Shown here one piece after another: positions 10,347-22,507 of a stretch of 64,000 nt of DNA. The position numbers and the translations under genes were made by a program. The DNA is from Saccoglossus kowalevskii (lineage: Eukaryota; Hemichordata; Enteropneusta; Harrimaniidae). The notes beneath the pieces were generated by a model. It saw only the letters and a list, made by a program, of their open reading frames with translations, had not been told where the DNA came from and ran no database searches. How positions within the stretch are numbered: the stretch's first letter is position 1; the number at the start of each line of letters is the position of its first letter. The stretch covers positions 3,970 to 67,969 of the forward strand of contig NW_003109985.1 in the NCBI RefSeq assembly GCF_000003605.2, written 5' to 3'.

Positions 10347-11205
10347 AGTCGCGGCACGTCATAAGAGTGCACCAATCAGAGAGTAGAATTTAAAACCGGT
10401 AATAAAGCAACCTGCGTGGTGAAGCTACAACTCTGTATTCTTCATTGTGAATCTGAATCATTCACTAGTTTTTTGTACTATAATCAAAATAATTTGATCA
10501 AAACTACCAATTATTGCGTGATAACATGGCTCGGACCGTGGCCGTTCGCCTAAATAATGGGCTGCACTCAGGGGTGCCGACTAGCTTAACGTGACGTACA
10601 TTATTTGCGCGCATACCCGTCCTTGCACCACAATCACGTACTGATGACGGACGATACATTGCCCTTTATTCTATATAACATTGCACTGTATTTGAATATT
10701 AAAACCGTAATAATGTTTAGTTTTGACATGATTTACTAGCGACCCGAGGTATGCTTATATATAACCGGTTACGAGTGACACGTAGATAGTGGCGCTACAA
10801 TAAAATGCTCGATCTACATACGACGTTTTACAGTGTTTATTCACGCTATGTGTTGCGCATTTCAGCTGGCATTACGTACACCCACGCCGTGTTTACCAAA
10901 TTAGTCTATTTACTCTGGATAATGCATCGAGTTCATGTGTTCCCAAAGAAAGGTTTGTTCTACCGAGTAGGCAATAAGGCAGTAATATGGGCCAGAATCA
11001 CATGATCACACCAACTCAAGAACTTAGTTAGTTCTGCAATTACATTGTCTCTTATGGTCCGTGCACTGAAAGCCAATGTATATAATCGGAAGTAAATTTA
11101 TTTTTTGGTGTATAGAAGTGCGTATAATATACTATTTTGGGGGTTTCTGATGCGTGTCATGACCTTGATTACACCACCAGCTCGTAGGCTCGAGATGCTG
11201 AATTG
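10347..11205. other. Intergenic with a weak TATA-like site and small ORF
   Basis: TATATATAA at 10756-10764 lies about 40 bases before an ATG at 10805 that opens a 66-codon frame to 11005. The peptide has no recognisable domain or signal, so I do not call a gene. Otherwise unique sequence. Confidence 0.3.
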
Positions 11206-11424
11206 ATCGAGTTACGAACGGCATCGAGTTACAAACATACCCACGCCCATATTTCAGAAACCACGCCCACTTTTGCGAATCCCAGCCACAATTGTAACTC
11301 GATGTCAATTACCGGTTAACAACAGAACTTTAAGTTACGGGCAATATATACATTTCTGTTTTTTACTGAACGTTCACTTTCAGTAAATCGAACTTTTAAA
11401 TAACAGTTGAGCGAACTTCGAGTT
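11206..11424. repeat. Cluster of CGAGTTAC motifs, including a 13-bp inverted pair
   Basis: GATCGAGTTACGAAC at 11205 and CATCGAGTTACAA at 11222-11234 stand in tandem. TTGTAACTCGATG at 11292-11304 is the exact reverse complement of the second, and TTCGAGTTAC recurs near 11414. CCACGCCCA appears twice between the inverted pair. The arrangement suggests remains of a short inverted-repeat transposon. Confidence 0.4.
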
Positions 11425-14400
11425 ACGCTCAGCATACAAAGTTAAAGAAAAAAAAAAAAAATCGATTCATCACTTCCGTTGGCTCATTGATGTCAATTGC
11501 TTGACGCACACCAGTACAGCCACGTTCACCCACATTTGTATTAACAGATTACTGTACAATGTTGCGGTGTATCAATTTAAAATATTTAGGGTCATTATTT
11601 GTGTAGCAACTAGCTACGAATGTATGTGATGAATTGTGACACGGTCCAAATACCACGTTATACTAAATCGAAATGTCTTGCCGGACTCCCACGCCTCAGC
11701 CATATACTAGAAGGACGAAATCGTAATTTAAACCTGAATTAAATACTATCTGTATAGCTACTATAGTGGTTTTATTACGACAAAGCCAATACATTACAAA
11801 TGTTAGTGCCCAGAAGATCCATATTTTATCGCTATCAAACATGATATTTTTAGTTCATGTAGGACGAATGTCACGTGATCAACAGAAAACGCCATCACTC
11901 TTTGCATGAATCAAAAGTGAACACAATACAAGCAATCGCATTTACTGTCGGACGCAGACACATGTGCAAGTTAATTTAACGTAAGATTTAAAAAGGGACG
12001 GAAGGGTAGTATTCAATAGTATCAATCTATTCTCTCCACCTTGTTCGTTCTTTGAAAGTTAATACAATTATGTAACCCATCCATTGCTAGGAAAAAAATA
12101 ATGAAGTAAAACACTTGTTATATTGTAGAAGCTTTGCATTTTGTCTACTTTGAAATTCAATTATTCACCGTCTTGTCAGCATTACGAACGACGTCTATCA
12201 TTCAACCCCTATAGAATACGTCGTTATTTATTTATTTATACCTGTATTGATGTTTTTTGTTTCTAAATTCTAAAACCAAAAATTAAATATTAAAATCCCT
12301 TTCACGACAGGATTTGTGTTGGGAACGAACCACAAGACGCGGGTCTGCAACTCTAATAATGTTGTTACCAGCGTTGGAGATGCCAATAACAGAAATATAC
12401 ATAACGTTGCATTCATTTATTATTATTCGATTTTTATATTGTCACGTGACACCCGATATGCTCTGTGCACTGTCAGTATGATTAGCACAATTAGTCAGTC
12501 GAAATTAAAACGTGATATGCCAATGATCAGCACAGTCGCGCTATTGACATGATTTTATGACAAATTTTAAAGCAACAATATGCATACAGTGTATACAGAT
12601 AACGCTGACGCTTACGTTTGAATAGTGATGGCCGTCGATATCGATGTATTGCTGGCTCAATTGTAATGTGCTCTGCATATAATTTCAAAAGAGTATTGTC
12701 AATTTCCAACGAAGTTATGGGTAGCAATTTGTAGCGTCTTTTATTTTTGCTTACCGAGTTTGCAGCACATCTCTGCTTGCCTTTTCTGTTATATTAGTAG
12801 TTAAAAAAACACATCAGACTAATTATAAATAAAGAAAAGTGCATGTCTCAATAAAACATTGTTGGCAGAATAATTATATGGTAGAATGTAATAGGTGGTT
12901 TCTGCCAATCATTGAAGAAACCCGAAACTCCATTTTGATATACTATGGACAACCATGTGCCATTTCTAATATTGTCTCGACAGAACGAATGCAACACACA
13001 GGACAGGCAGTAATCGCTTCGACAGATAGGTCGCCTTTTGCCAACACATAATACTGCTTGGTAATCTGGATAGAATATGTTCGCTGAGTGAGCCTCGGAT
13101 CCGCGGAATCCACGGTGCGAACTGCCCTCCCCCGTTCAAGTGACATCAACATCGACGTACATAGTGAAACGGTTAAATATACTTTGCGATATCCTACCCT
13201 ATGTTGAATATATTTTTAGCATTCGTATGAGATATTGCACACACTATATTATGTATATTGTTCTTGTTGCGCTCGAATTATTAGTTCGCCGAAATTGCAA
13301 AAGCATAATTGCGCATGCGCAGTCTGAGTTACTGATACTTTCTATTCAGTATATCGATGTAAGCCAACCATTACTCGCCGAAGTATAATAATAAGTGAAA
13401 TGGGGAAACCTTCTCTGTTCACAATTTATTTACACATTATTCTTAACAAACTGCGATCAACAGGCAAAAATACATATGTGTTCAGAGTACAATTTGAATA
13501 ACTTGATGTACAAAAATATTTAAAATACAAGATTTATTTTGAACTAAAATATCATTTCAAATAAATTATGCTTCAACCTGCTGATATAATATAACATATT
13601 AATTTAATTGATCATACAACTTCCCTAGAAGGAGAAAAGAAACAAGGGATAAATTATTGTTATTGAGATTAATTAAGAAAATAGTGTACTTCATTCGTCA
13701 ATATGTCACCACTAGGCGATTTCACTAAAAGCATACATCCATTCTCGACCAGAAATGTTTTGAATAAAATCATATTGTAATCTAAGAGAAGTCAGATGCC
13801 TTCTCACTTGCAGTGATATAAATTAAATGAAATATCGACCATTAAATGTTGAACTTGATATAGGATACCATGCATCTCAACACAAACATTGCGATCAATA
13901 ACAGCATAAATTTATTGGCGCTGCTGTGGAGAACTGATGAACCACATGAATCACCCTTTGTAGTAATGGGGTAGTAATATTTTAACGATTAATAAATCAT
14001 TGCGTTTTTTTAGCTTCTCTTCTACAAATGAACGTCGGTTTATCGACCGCGACTAGTACGTAATTCGCTGGGGGCACCACATCGTCGTAAAGGCTGGCCT
14101 CTTTACGGCAATTTATTGTACACATGTATGGTGTAGACAAACAAACGTTACTATGGCTGGCGAGAATGGAGGCTTTGACAATAATATACAGCATCATCAA
14201 GTAGTCGCGTGATTTGAGTTAATATTTCATTCAGTGGTTTACAGACCCTTTTTCGCACCTCTGAGGTCAGGTTCCGACATCACAGCGTAAGGTTCGTAGA
14301 ATATAACTAGGTTGGGATGGGTCAGTCCAACACAACATTTTTTTAATGTCGTTGATTGGGTTATTTTTAGAATTCTGATTAAAAATAGTGGTTACATCAT

Positions 14401-14908
14401 TTTTATTAAACTGAGTGTGCCGAGCCCATTTTGTGTATCGTGTGTCTGTTCCACTGATGTCTCAATAATCACGTAACTGATTTCATAGCCTTGCGTATCA
14501 ATTATCTAATTTAAAAATATAGTAGTTTTTTCTTGTATATCTAAAAAAATTTTCTCATTAAAATGCTCATTTGTACATTTCAATGATTTGAGCTTAACCA
14601 ATACCTTCCGTACTTGGTCAAACAATTATACTTGACTGGGTTTTTTTAACATTCCATTGAATTTTCAATTAAATTTCGATAATTTCAATATCCGGTGTGC
14701 CATGCTGTTTAACTCTTGGCAAAACATAAATAAAATACTAAGGATCTCTCTCAAACCTTTCTTTAATTAACAGTTATATTTCCTTCAGTGTGTATTGTAT
14801 CTTTCTGACTTTTGGTTTCAATCGGAGTGGTCTGCCTCAGAATTTAATTAATATAGCCATCATTGCACTGCAACACTACTGAATTATGCGCAATAGATTA
14901 TATATATT
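11425..14908. other. Intergenic, nothing recognised
   Basis: Unique AT-rich DNA with an A run at 11446-11460. Open frames stay below 85 codons and show no motifs. No inverted or tandem repeats of note before the satellite. Confidence 0.4.
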
Positions 14909-17900
14909 GGAATAACTCACTGGTTTTGTACATAGGACAAAGTTAGCATCGCATAGTGTATGTTGTCAATGTTATATAGGAATAACTCACTGGCTTTGTA
15001 CAAAGGACAAAGTTAGCATCGCATAGTGTATGTTGTCAATGATATATAGGAATAACTCACTGGATTTGTACATAGCTTTGAGCATCGCCTAGTGTATGTT
15101 GTCAATGGTATAAAGGAATAACTCACTAGTTTTCTACAAAAGACAGTGTGACCATCGCATAGTGTATGTTGTCAATGTTATATAGGAATAACTCACTGGC
15201 TTTGTACATAGCTTTGAGCATCGCCTAGCGTATGTTGTCAATGGTATAAAGGAATAACTCACTGGTTTTCTACAAAAGACAGTGTGACCATCGCATAGTG
15301 TATGTTGTCAATGGTATATAGGAATAACTCATTGGTTTTGTACATAGGACAATGTGAGCATCGCCTAGTGTATGTTGTCAATGGTATAAAGGAATAACTC
15401 ACTGGTTTTCTACAAAAGACAGTGTGACCATCGCATAGTGTATGTTGTCAATGGTATATAGGAATAACTCATTGGTTTTGTACATAGGACAATGTGAGCA
15501 TCGCCTAGTGTATGTTGTCAATGATATATAGGAATAACTCACTGGTTTTGTACATAGGACAATGTGAGCATCGCCTAGTGTATGTTGTCAATGATATATA
15601 GGAATAACTCACTGGTTTTGTACATAGGACAATATGAGCATCGCCTAGTGTATGTTGTCAATGATATATAGGAATAACTCACTGGTTTTGTACATAAGAT
15701 AATATGAGCATCGCCTAGTGTATGTTATCAACGATATATAGGAATAACCCACTGATTTTGAACATAGGACAATATGAGCATCGCCTAGTGTATGTTATAA
15801 ACGATATATAGGAATAACTCACTGGTTTTGTACAAAGGACAATGTGAGCATCGCCTAGTGTATGTTGTCAATGATATATAGGAATAACTCACTGGTTTTG
15901 TACATAGGACAATATGAGCATCGCCTAGTGTATGTTGTCAATGATATATAGGAATAACTCACTGGTTTTGTACATAGGACACTATGAGCATCACATAGTT
16001 GATGTTGTCAATGGTATAAAGAAATAACTCACTAGTTTTGTACAAAGGACAATGTGAGCATCGCATAGTGTATGTTATCAACGATATATATGAATACCTC
16101 ACTGGTTTTGTACAAAGGACAATGTGAGCATCGCCTAGTGTATGTTGTCAATGATATATAGGAATAACTCACTGGTTTTGTACATAAGATAATATGAGCA
16201 TCGCCTAGTGTTTGTTATCAACGATGTATAGGAATAACCCACTGATTTTGAACATAGGACAACANNNNNNNNNNNNNNNNNNNNNNNNNNNNNNNNNNNN
16301 NNNNNNNNNNNNNNTTTTGTACATAAGACAATATGAGCATCGCCTAGTGTATGTTATCAACGACATATAGGAATAACCCATTGATTTTGAACATAGGACA
16401 ATATGAGCATCGCCTATTGTATGTTATAAACGATATATAGGAATATCTCACTGGTTTTGTACAAAGGACAATGTGAGCATCGCCTAGTGTATATTGTCAA
16501 TGATATATAGGAATAACTCACTGGGTTTGTACATAAGACAGTATGAGCATCGCTTAGTGTATGTTATCAACGATATATAAGAATAACTCACTGGTTTTGT
16601 ACATAGGACAATGTGGGCATTGCCTAGTGTATGTTGTCAATGATATATAGGAATAACTCACTGGTTTTGTACAAAGGACAATGTGAGTATCGCCTAGTGT
16701 ATGTTGTCAATGATATATAGGAATAACTCACTGGGTTTGTACATAAGACAGTATGAGCATCGCTTAGTGTATGTTATCAACGATATATAAGAATAACTCA
16801 CTGGTTTTGTACATAGGACAATGTGGGCATTGCCTAGTGTATGTTGTCAATGATATATAGGAATAACTCACTGGTTTTGTACATAGGACAATGTGGGCAT
16901 TGCCTAGTGTATGTTGTCAATGATATATAGGAATAACTCACTGGTTTTGTACATAAGACAATATGAGCATCGCTTAATGTATGTTACCAACGATATATAG
17001 GAATAACTCACTGGTTTTGTACATAAGACAATGTGGGCATCGCCTAGTGTATGTTGTCAATGATATATAGGAATAACTCACTGGTTTTGTACATAAGACA
17101 ATATGAGCATCGCCTAGTGTATGTTATCAACGATATATAGGAATAACCCATTGATTTTGAACATTGGACAATATGAGCATCGCCTATTGTATGTTATAAA
17201 CGATATATAGGAATATCTCACTGGTTTTGTACAAAGGACAATGTGAGCATCGCCTAGTGTATATTGTCAATGATATATAGGAATAACTCACTGGTTTTGT
17301 ACATAAGACAATATGAGCATCGCTTAGTGTATGTTATGAACGATATACAGGAATAACTCACTGGTTTTGTACATAGGACAATGTGACCATCGCCTTGTGT
17401 ATGTTGTCAATGATATATAGGAATAACTCACTGGTTTTCTACAAAAGACAATGTGACCATCGCATAGTGTATGTTGTCAATGGTATATAGGAATAACTCA
17501 CTGGTTTTGTACAAAGCACAATGTGAGCATCGCCTAGTGTATGTTGTCAATGATATATAGGATTAACTCACTGGTTTTGTACAAAGGATAATGTGAGCAT
17601 CGCCTAGTGTATGTTGTCAATGATATATAGGAATAACTCACTGGTTTTGTACAAAGGACAATATGAGCATCGCATAGCGTATGTTGTCAATGGTATATAA
17701 GAATAACTCACTGGTTTTGTACACAGGGCAATGTTAGCATCGTCTAGTTTATGTTATCAACGACATATAGGAATAACTCGTCTTTTTGTACACATGACAA
17801 TATGAGAATAGCCTATAGTGTATGTTGTCAATGACATATTAGAATAACACGCCTTGTTGTACACTGGACAATGTGAGCATAGCCTAATTAATGTATGTTG

Positions 17901-17975
17901 TCAATGACATATAAGAATAACTCACTGGTTTAGTATGTGGACCAATGTAAGCGTCGCCGAGCGTATGTTCCTAAT
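14909..17975. repeat. Satellite of 70-bp units, about 43 copies
   Basis: Each unit begins GGAATAACTCACTGGTTTTG, continues with TACATAGGACAATGTGAGCA and TCGCCTAGTGTATGTTGTC, and closes with AATGATATATA. The period is 70 bases. Higher-order structure is visible. Two alternating unit types (one with CATAGCTTTGAGC, one with TCTACAAAAGACAGTGTGACC) form 133-140-base pairs at 15060-15450. A 210-base, three-unit block repeats at 16521 and 16731. Variant units recur at offsets of 490 (15691, 16181) and 770 (16381, 17151). The last units, from about 17700, are the most diverged, as expected when unequal exchange homogenises the middle of an array. No coding frame spans it. Confidence 0.97.
16265..16314. 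other. Assembly gap of 50 N inside the satellite
   Basis: Fifty consecutive N. The flanking bases break and resume within a satellite unit. A gap of exactly 50 is likely a placeholder, so the true array is probably longer than shown. Confidence 0.95.
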
Positions 17976-20101
17976 TAATAATATTACAATGTAATCTGTA
18001 GGATGTGTATCTTTTGTTCGTATAGACGTTTACCATACTTTTATACCGGCTTTTTTGTATTGGTATATTGTTTATCTCGAATAACCATCATGTTGTCGTG
18101 TTTCTTTCTTCAGTATCTTTTTGTAGACATTGAACGTGAATGTGTTATATGATGTGCATTCATCATATTGCAGCGATGGTGTTCCGTACATTATACTGGT
18201 ATTCGGTTCTATATGTTCCACTATAGCAAATACAATGCAAAGATACAGCAGATCAGACACCACGCATTTATACATTTCTACTTTCAGTCATAGACGGCTT
18301 CATACGTACGCATGATGAGGAGTGATATGGTACAGCATATGGTTTGCTCATGTTCGTTTGATTACATACCCTGTAAAATCCACACCGTAAAACCAGATTC
18401 TATTAACAATGCTAGTTTCATGCTATACGCATCACGTAGGAACTAGAATTGAGCATTTACAGCCTACCAGCAAAAAACGCAACCATCAAATTCGTAGTAT
18501 AATTACTATTTAATGGAGTAAGTAAATTTACCATCAAAAGAACAGAACTGCACTCAAAATAGACAATTTTATACGAGAATCCATAAGGAGCGAACTATTT
18601 CATTGCCGTGGGAAGGCTTGACATATAATGTTAAGGTCAGCATACTGTATGTACTGTGATATAATCATGTTGCATCATTTCGTGTTGTAATATTCCGAAA
18701 CAACTGGAATTTGTTTCATTACAATTCAGTTTGAAAACATGTTTTTTTCTTCTCTAGAATCTTCCTCGCCATCAGACTGTGTACCTCTAAGATAAGCGTT
18801 AACCGCACATCGAGTAATGTAGTCAGATAATTTGTAGACCCCCCTTGTCATTGTCTGCGGTAGTACGACCTAATCCTATGTTGCATATTATTCCGGCACG
18901 CAATATATGTTACAATATAATAATAATATATAATAATTTTAGAATATGAGGGGCGTAAAAAAGCGTCAACATAAAAAATAGATTCTGAGCATCCACTCAC
19001 CCACTGTGATATTGCTACTATCATGTACACGGGAACATTTCACGGACCTATGTTCTGTTTTCTGAAATATGTTTTGATGATTTTAAAGAAATATTTTGAG
19101 TTTGTTCGACACTAATAAAGAATCTCCTTGATCAGTCCTTGACTGGTTCACCACCAACGCTTAATTTGATGAACTCGCTAATGACTTTGTTTTAAAGCAT
19201 ATAAGAACCATGTCAAAAGATTCACAACAAATTGTTATTGGTCCAAAATTAATAACCACAATCTCTGAAAAAGATTCTCTCTTCATGTAGACATTCACCA
19301 GAACTCAATAACTACTTAAAATGACTCCTCGCAGATGCAAAATCACCGATCACCATAGTAGTTATCACTGTTGTACCCGGTATTATAATTGGTTTCCAAA
19401 ATACGAATGGTGGTGATAATGTTTTTACAGTGCAGCAAATCTAGTTTCTCATTCATATGAACAGAATAAGGTTTCTGTAAAAGACCTTCGCGATATAAAT
19501 TTTATCAACAAACGATGCTACAATATCATACAGCTGTTGATTTATCTGAACTCGTCTAAGCTGTTGCTCAAAGGTCTCCTGAATATATCCTGTTTGAACG
19601 AGAACAAAATTCTGTATTATCGCTAAAAATTGGTTATTATGATCCGATTACATCAAGCTCGTCAACAAATGCTAGTAAAATAGCAAATATACATTTTGAA
19701 CAAGAGACTTTCATGTACCGAGTGTATGTGTTTTTAATAAAATTGTTAACATGGTTGATGTGTAACTAATTATAGATGACATGTTTAAGGGGTGTCAGCA
19801 TCCTTTATTTTATGTTTTTGTCATAAACATTACCTCAAATCCTGCAAATAGAAGTGTGCATGGAATCATCGAAAGATACGATGTGCATTGCCGTGTGATA
19901 ACTGTCATAAAGGTGATTGACAGGTCATGCTTGTTTACCACTCTTGAAGTACAGTTTTCATTTACCAGGTGTGCTTGAGATTTACATAACAAAGGATGTT
20001 TATAACTTTGGATTGACAATTGCAATCTACCGGGTGTGCTGTTATTTGTTATGATCTATTGACTTGCCTACGTAAGACAGCTGCTAGCAAAACACATTCT
20101 G
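17976..20101. other. Intergenic, nothing recognised
   Basis: Unique AT-rich sequence. Open frames are 60-71 codons and motif-free. The PBX-PREP site at 19914 is listed separately. Confidence 0.4.
19914..19927 (+). promoter_or_regulatory. PBX-PREP/MEIS decamer overlapping a nuclear receptor half-site
   Basis: TGATTGACAG at 19914-19923 is an exact match to the binding sequence of PBX-PREP heterodimers, and AGGTCA overlaps it at 19922-19927. It lies about 240 bases upstream of the TATA box at 20155. Function is inferred from motif identity only. Confidence 0.35.
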
Positions 20102-20190
20102 ATTGGCTCATGTGGAAACCCAGGTGGTGTCTCTAAATCTGGGCCATTTGGGCCTATAAATAGGCTACACTGAAGACAGTTGGGGTCCAT
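20102..20190 (+). promoter_or_regulatory. Candidate RNA polymerase II core promoter
   Basis: ATTGG (a CCAAT box read in reverse) at 20102-20106 lies 49 bases before TATAAATA at 20155-20162. GGGCCATTTGGGCC, an imperfect palindrome, sits between them at 20141-20154. Start of transcription would be expected near 20186-20192, by the usual 25-30 base spacing. This is the best promoter-like arrangement in the window. It would serve the possible exon at 20581-20924. An old LTR-type promoter is an alternative. Confidence 0.4.
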
Positions 20191-20580
20191 CATTTCAAGT
20201 GTGTTTGTAGCTACTGCGATATTGTGAGACAAGTGGTACAGGCTTCAATCATCTTTTTCTGATACTTGCATGAGCTGCTCTGCGATCTCCTGCTTTCAGC
20301 GGTGCCCGTTCCTCTGCATGCAAGATTCCTGTATTTTGTCATTGTTGTGTTGCAGAAGCCAGCGACTGTCATCCATTTGTACATCCTGTCATACATTTTT
20401 ATCACCAATGTACACTTAGGCACTAGGCAATCCCCTATTTTAGTGACTTTATTCATTGTATTTTTCTGTGCTTTGTTTCTTGTAATTATTTTGAGAGGTA
20501 TTAAAGCCAGAAGCTTTAACTTGATATTTTGGTGTATGTGTATTTTATTACCAGTACTATTGTCTTGTCTACCCCATTCT

Positions 20581-20924
20581 AGCAGTGGAAGGATCCCCTG
20601 TCCAGTGCGAGTTCTGTGGGTGGCTCTCTCAATTGCAATAAGCTGGTCTTACACTTTGACAAGGGGATTACGTTTTTTGCATTAACTGACGACAAACTAC
20701 AGTTTTATATTATCATATTAAATCATTATGAATTTTGCAAGTCATTTTGCAAGTCGTGTCAATTTAAAATTGAACACATTATATTACGACTGACGACAAA
20801 AACAGAAAGATATATCAAATTAGAAGCCAAAGTAATTGAAAATTACTCAATGATGATAGAAATTACTGACAGAAATGAGTTTCAGGGAACATATCTGGAT
20901 GAGCTTTGCAGAAAGTTAATTTAA
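20581..20924 (+). CDS. Possible terminal exon of an unrecognised gene
   Basis: A pyrimidine-rich tract ending in CCCCATTCTAG at 20570-20580 is a good 3' splice site. From there one frame is open for 114 codons to a TAA at 20922. The peptide starts QWKDPLSSASSVGGSLNCNK, then alternates hydrophobic and polar residues (LVLHFDKGITFFALTDDK) as in beta strands, and has a CKSFCKSC cluster made by a 12-base tandem duplication near 20738-20761. The C-terminal half is charged. There is no ATG start in this frame, so it can only be coding as a spliced exon. The cysteine followed by L-x-L-x-F and then F-x-x-x-D loosely recalls LAMP-type luminal domains, too weak to name. The overlapping 139-codon frame from 20266 begins at TTG and lacks an early ATG. 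Confidence 0.25.
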
Positions 20925-22298
20925 AAAAAGGCGGTGACATCCACCTGTCATTCAACGATTCAAATATGCTGTTGCTAGCACGAAGAATACAGATAGATAA
21001 TCATTGTATTGCTATCACAGTAGCTATTCACAACCCATGACGACATACAGAAGAATCACAAAACAAAGTATTTCAGAATTAAATAGTATTTCTATCTATG
21101 CTTACCCAGTTGATAGTGGTTTAACAATATAATCCTTTTTACGAAATCAAACATGAAGCCAATTAACAATTGCCTAGAGGGTGGTTGGTAGACAAATACT
21201 TGAATGTAAAGAAAAATAACATTGCGACACGTGGTACATTCCTTGTCGTTCATAAACTTTACTATGAAGCTCATTTTGTAATGAGAAATGTCAACCAAAT
21301 GAAAACTAATCATAAAGTATAGAAAACCAGAAACCTATACGATATGTTATTTCAACAAAGGCCTTGTCGTTGCTCATTGTAGAGTTTAAGATTCTGTTAA
21401 GGTGTCTGTAAACAGATTTAAGATGAGGCACGTACGATATAATCTAAACCAACCAACACCAGAACAGTGACGTGGTTCTATTGGTAATACTCATATTAAA
21501 CTAATCAGCTTCGATCATGTGCGTACTCACAATCAAATAACTGGCAAGTTAAGAGATTTTACCAACAGCTGGTGCTATGTGAGTTTATTACGGTATGTTT
21601 TAATATTCTGCTAGAGCTTTGGGGAGTCTCAAATTTCTGATTCTTATGGCTAGTGAGGATGTTTGGAAGTCGTTCAGCATTTACAAACTTGGTATCTTCA
21701 GATTTAAATCTTATGACTAATGTACACTCGCTGGCTAGTGATTTTTCAAACGTTTGGGTGTATGTTACAAAACGTACAAACTAAATTCAGTACATTTCTA
21801 GCCCAAATCCAACCCCAAAATGTTAAAAACATACCGTTAAAATGAGCTCGTATTGTAATTCACTGCTATGTTAAGCCGAACCAAATATTCTTATTTGTAT
21901 GCAAACAATGAATTTGATTTGGTGATGTGTCAACAAACGCCAATCAGGCACTTTGACAGAATGACGTAATAATATTACCAGTTGATTATTCCTGATTGTG
22001 ACATTGATCACTTGCAATGGCAAGAACATGTGGTAATCGTGCAATACAATTCAAACATAGTTCATTTGCTTAGCAACACTGAAGGACTCATTGGCCACAG
22101 GTGACCACAGGTGACAACAGGTTCAACGACTAATTACAAAACCAAACTCTTCAGCTGTAGTAACCTTTTTCTGAACTAAATGTCGATCGTTCATATGTTC
22201 ATAAGTTTAATTTTAATAAACTCATCTTGTATTTTCTATTTCCGATATGGGTAAACAATCAATGACACTCATTACAATTAAAAAAACACTATCAGCGG
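20925..22298. other. Intergenic, with a tandem E-box motif
   Basis: A-rich sequence follows the possible exon (TTAATTTAAAAAAAGG at 20918-20933). No polyadenylation signal of the AATAAA type stands at the expected place. The rest is unique. The CACAGGTGA tandem at 22095 is listed separately. Confidence 0.35.
22095..22124 (+). promoter_or_regulatory. Tandem CAGGTG E-boxes with a 10-bp period
   Basis: CCACAGGTGA occurs twice in a row (22095-22104, 22105-22114) and is followed by CAACAGGTTC. This places three CAGGTG/CAGGTT cores on one face of the helix, as Snail, ZEB or E-protein sites would be. It may equally be a three-unit microsatellite. Confidence 0.3.
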
Positions 22299-22507
22299 AT
22301 GGACACTGATTTATATAATATATGAATCATTGTCCATCTGCAGACGAATACGTGTACAGTTAGAGCTTTTTATTCTGTCTTAATGATACATATATTATGT
22401 GCTATATGCACCATTAAGACAGAATAAACATCTCTAACTTTACACGTATTTATTACGTAAAACTACGAAAGTAGTAAGTGTAAAAACTACGCCTTTACAC
22501 TTTTTTT
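22299..22507 (+). ncRNA. Cluster of four hairpins ending in a T run
   Basis: Four stem-loops follow each other. The first pairs 22299-22313 with 22323-22337 around a 9-base loop. The second, by far the largest, pairs 22347-22385 with 22412-22450 (36 of 39 positions match) around a 26-base loop. The third is ACTAC-GAAA-GTAGT at 22462-22475, closing a GNRA-type tetraloop. The fourth pairs AAGTGTAAA at 22476-22484 with TTTACACTT at 22494-22502. Seven T follow at 22501-22507, as in a polymerase III terminator. No A and B boxes are visible. A structured RNA, a pre-miRNA, or a foldback transposon beside chance hairpins are all possible. Confidence 0.35.
22347..22450 (+). ncRNA. 104-nt near-perfect hairpin (pre-miRNA-like or foldback MITE)
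   Basis: Arms of 39 bases differ at only three positions, and the loop is 26 bases. Total size and loop size suit a miRNA precursor. The stem pairing is more perfect than most animal precursors show, which is closer to a recent foldback element. The mature sequence, if any, is not one I recognise. No TA or TTAA duplication borders the arms. Confidence 0.4.

Noticed and set aside
10756-11005. TATATATAA with a 66-codon ORF as a small gene
   Set aside because: TATA-like strings are common in AT-rich DNA and the peptide shows no feature of a real protein.
14909-17975. CRISPR-like array
   Set aside because: Units abut without unique spacers, the period is 70 bases throughout and the units vary along their whole length. 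This is a satellite.
20270-20416. A 48-codon cysteine-rich peptide from the first ATG after the TATA box
   Set aside because: Cysteines are many but show no known spacing, there is no signal peptide, and length is within chance. Kept only as a possible 5' leader frame.
20266-20685. 139-codon hydrophobic ORF as a membrane protein
   Set aside because: It starts only from TTG, has no early ATG, and passes through the pyrimidine-rich tract that precedes the possible exon. Hydrophobicity comes from T-rich sequence.
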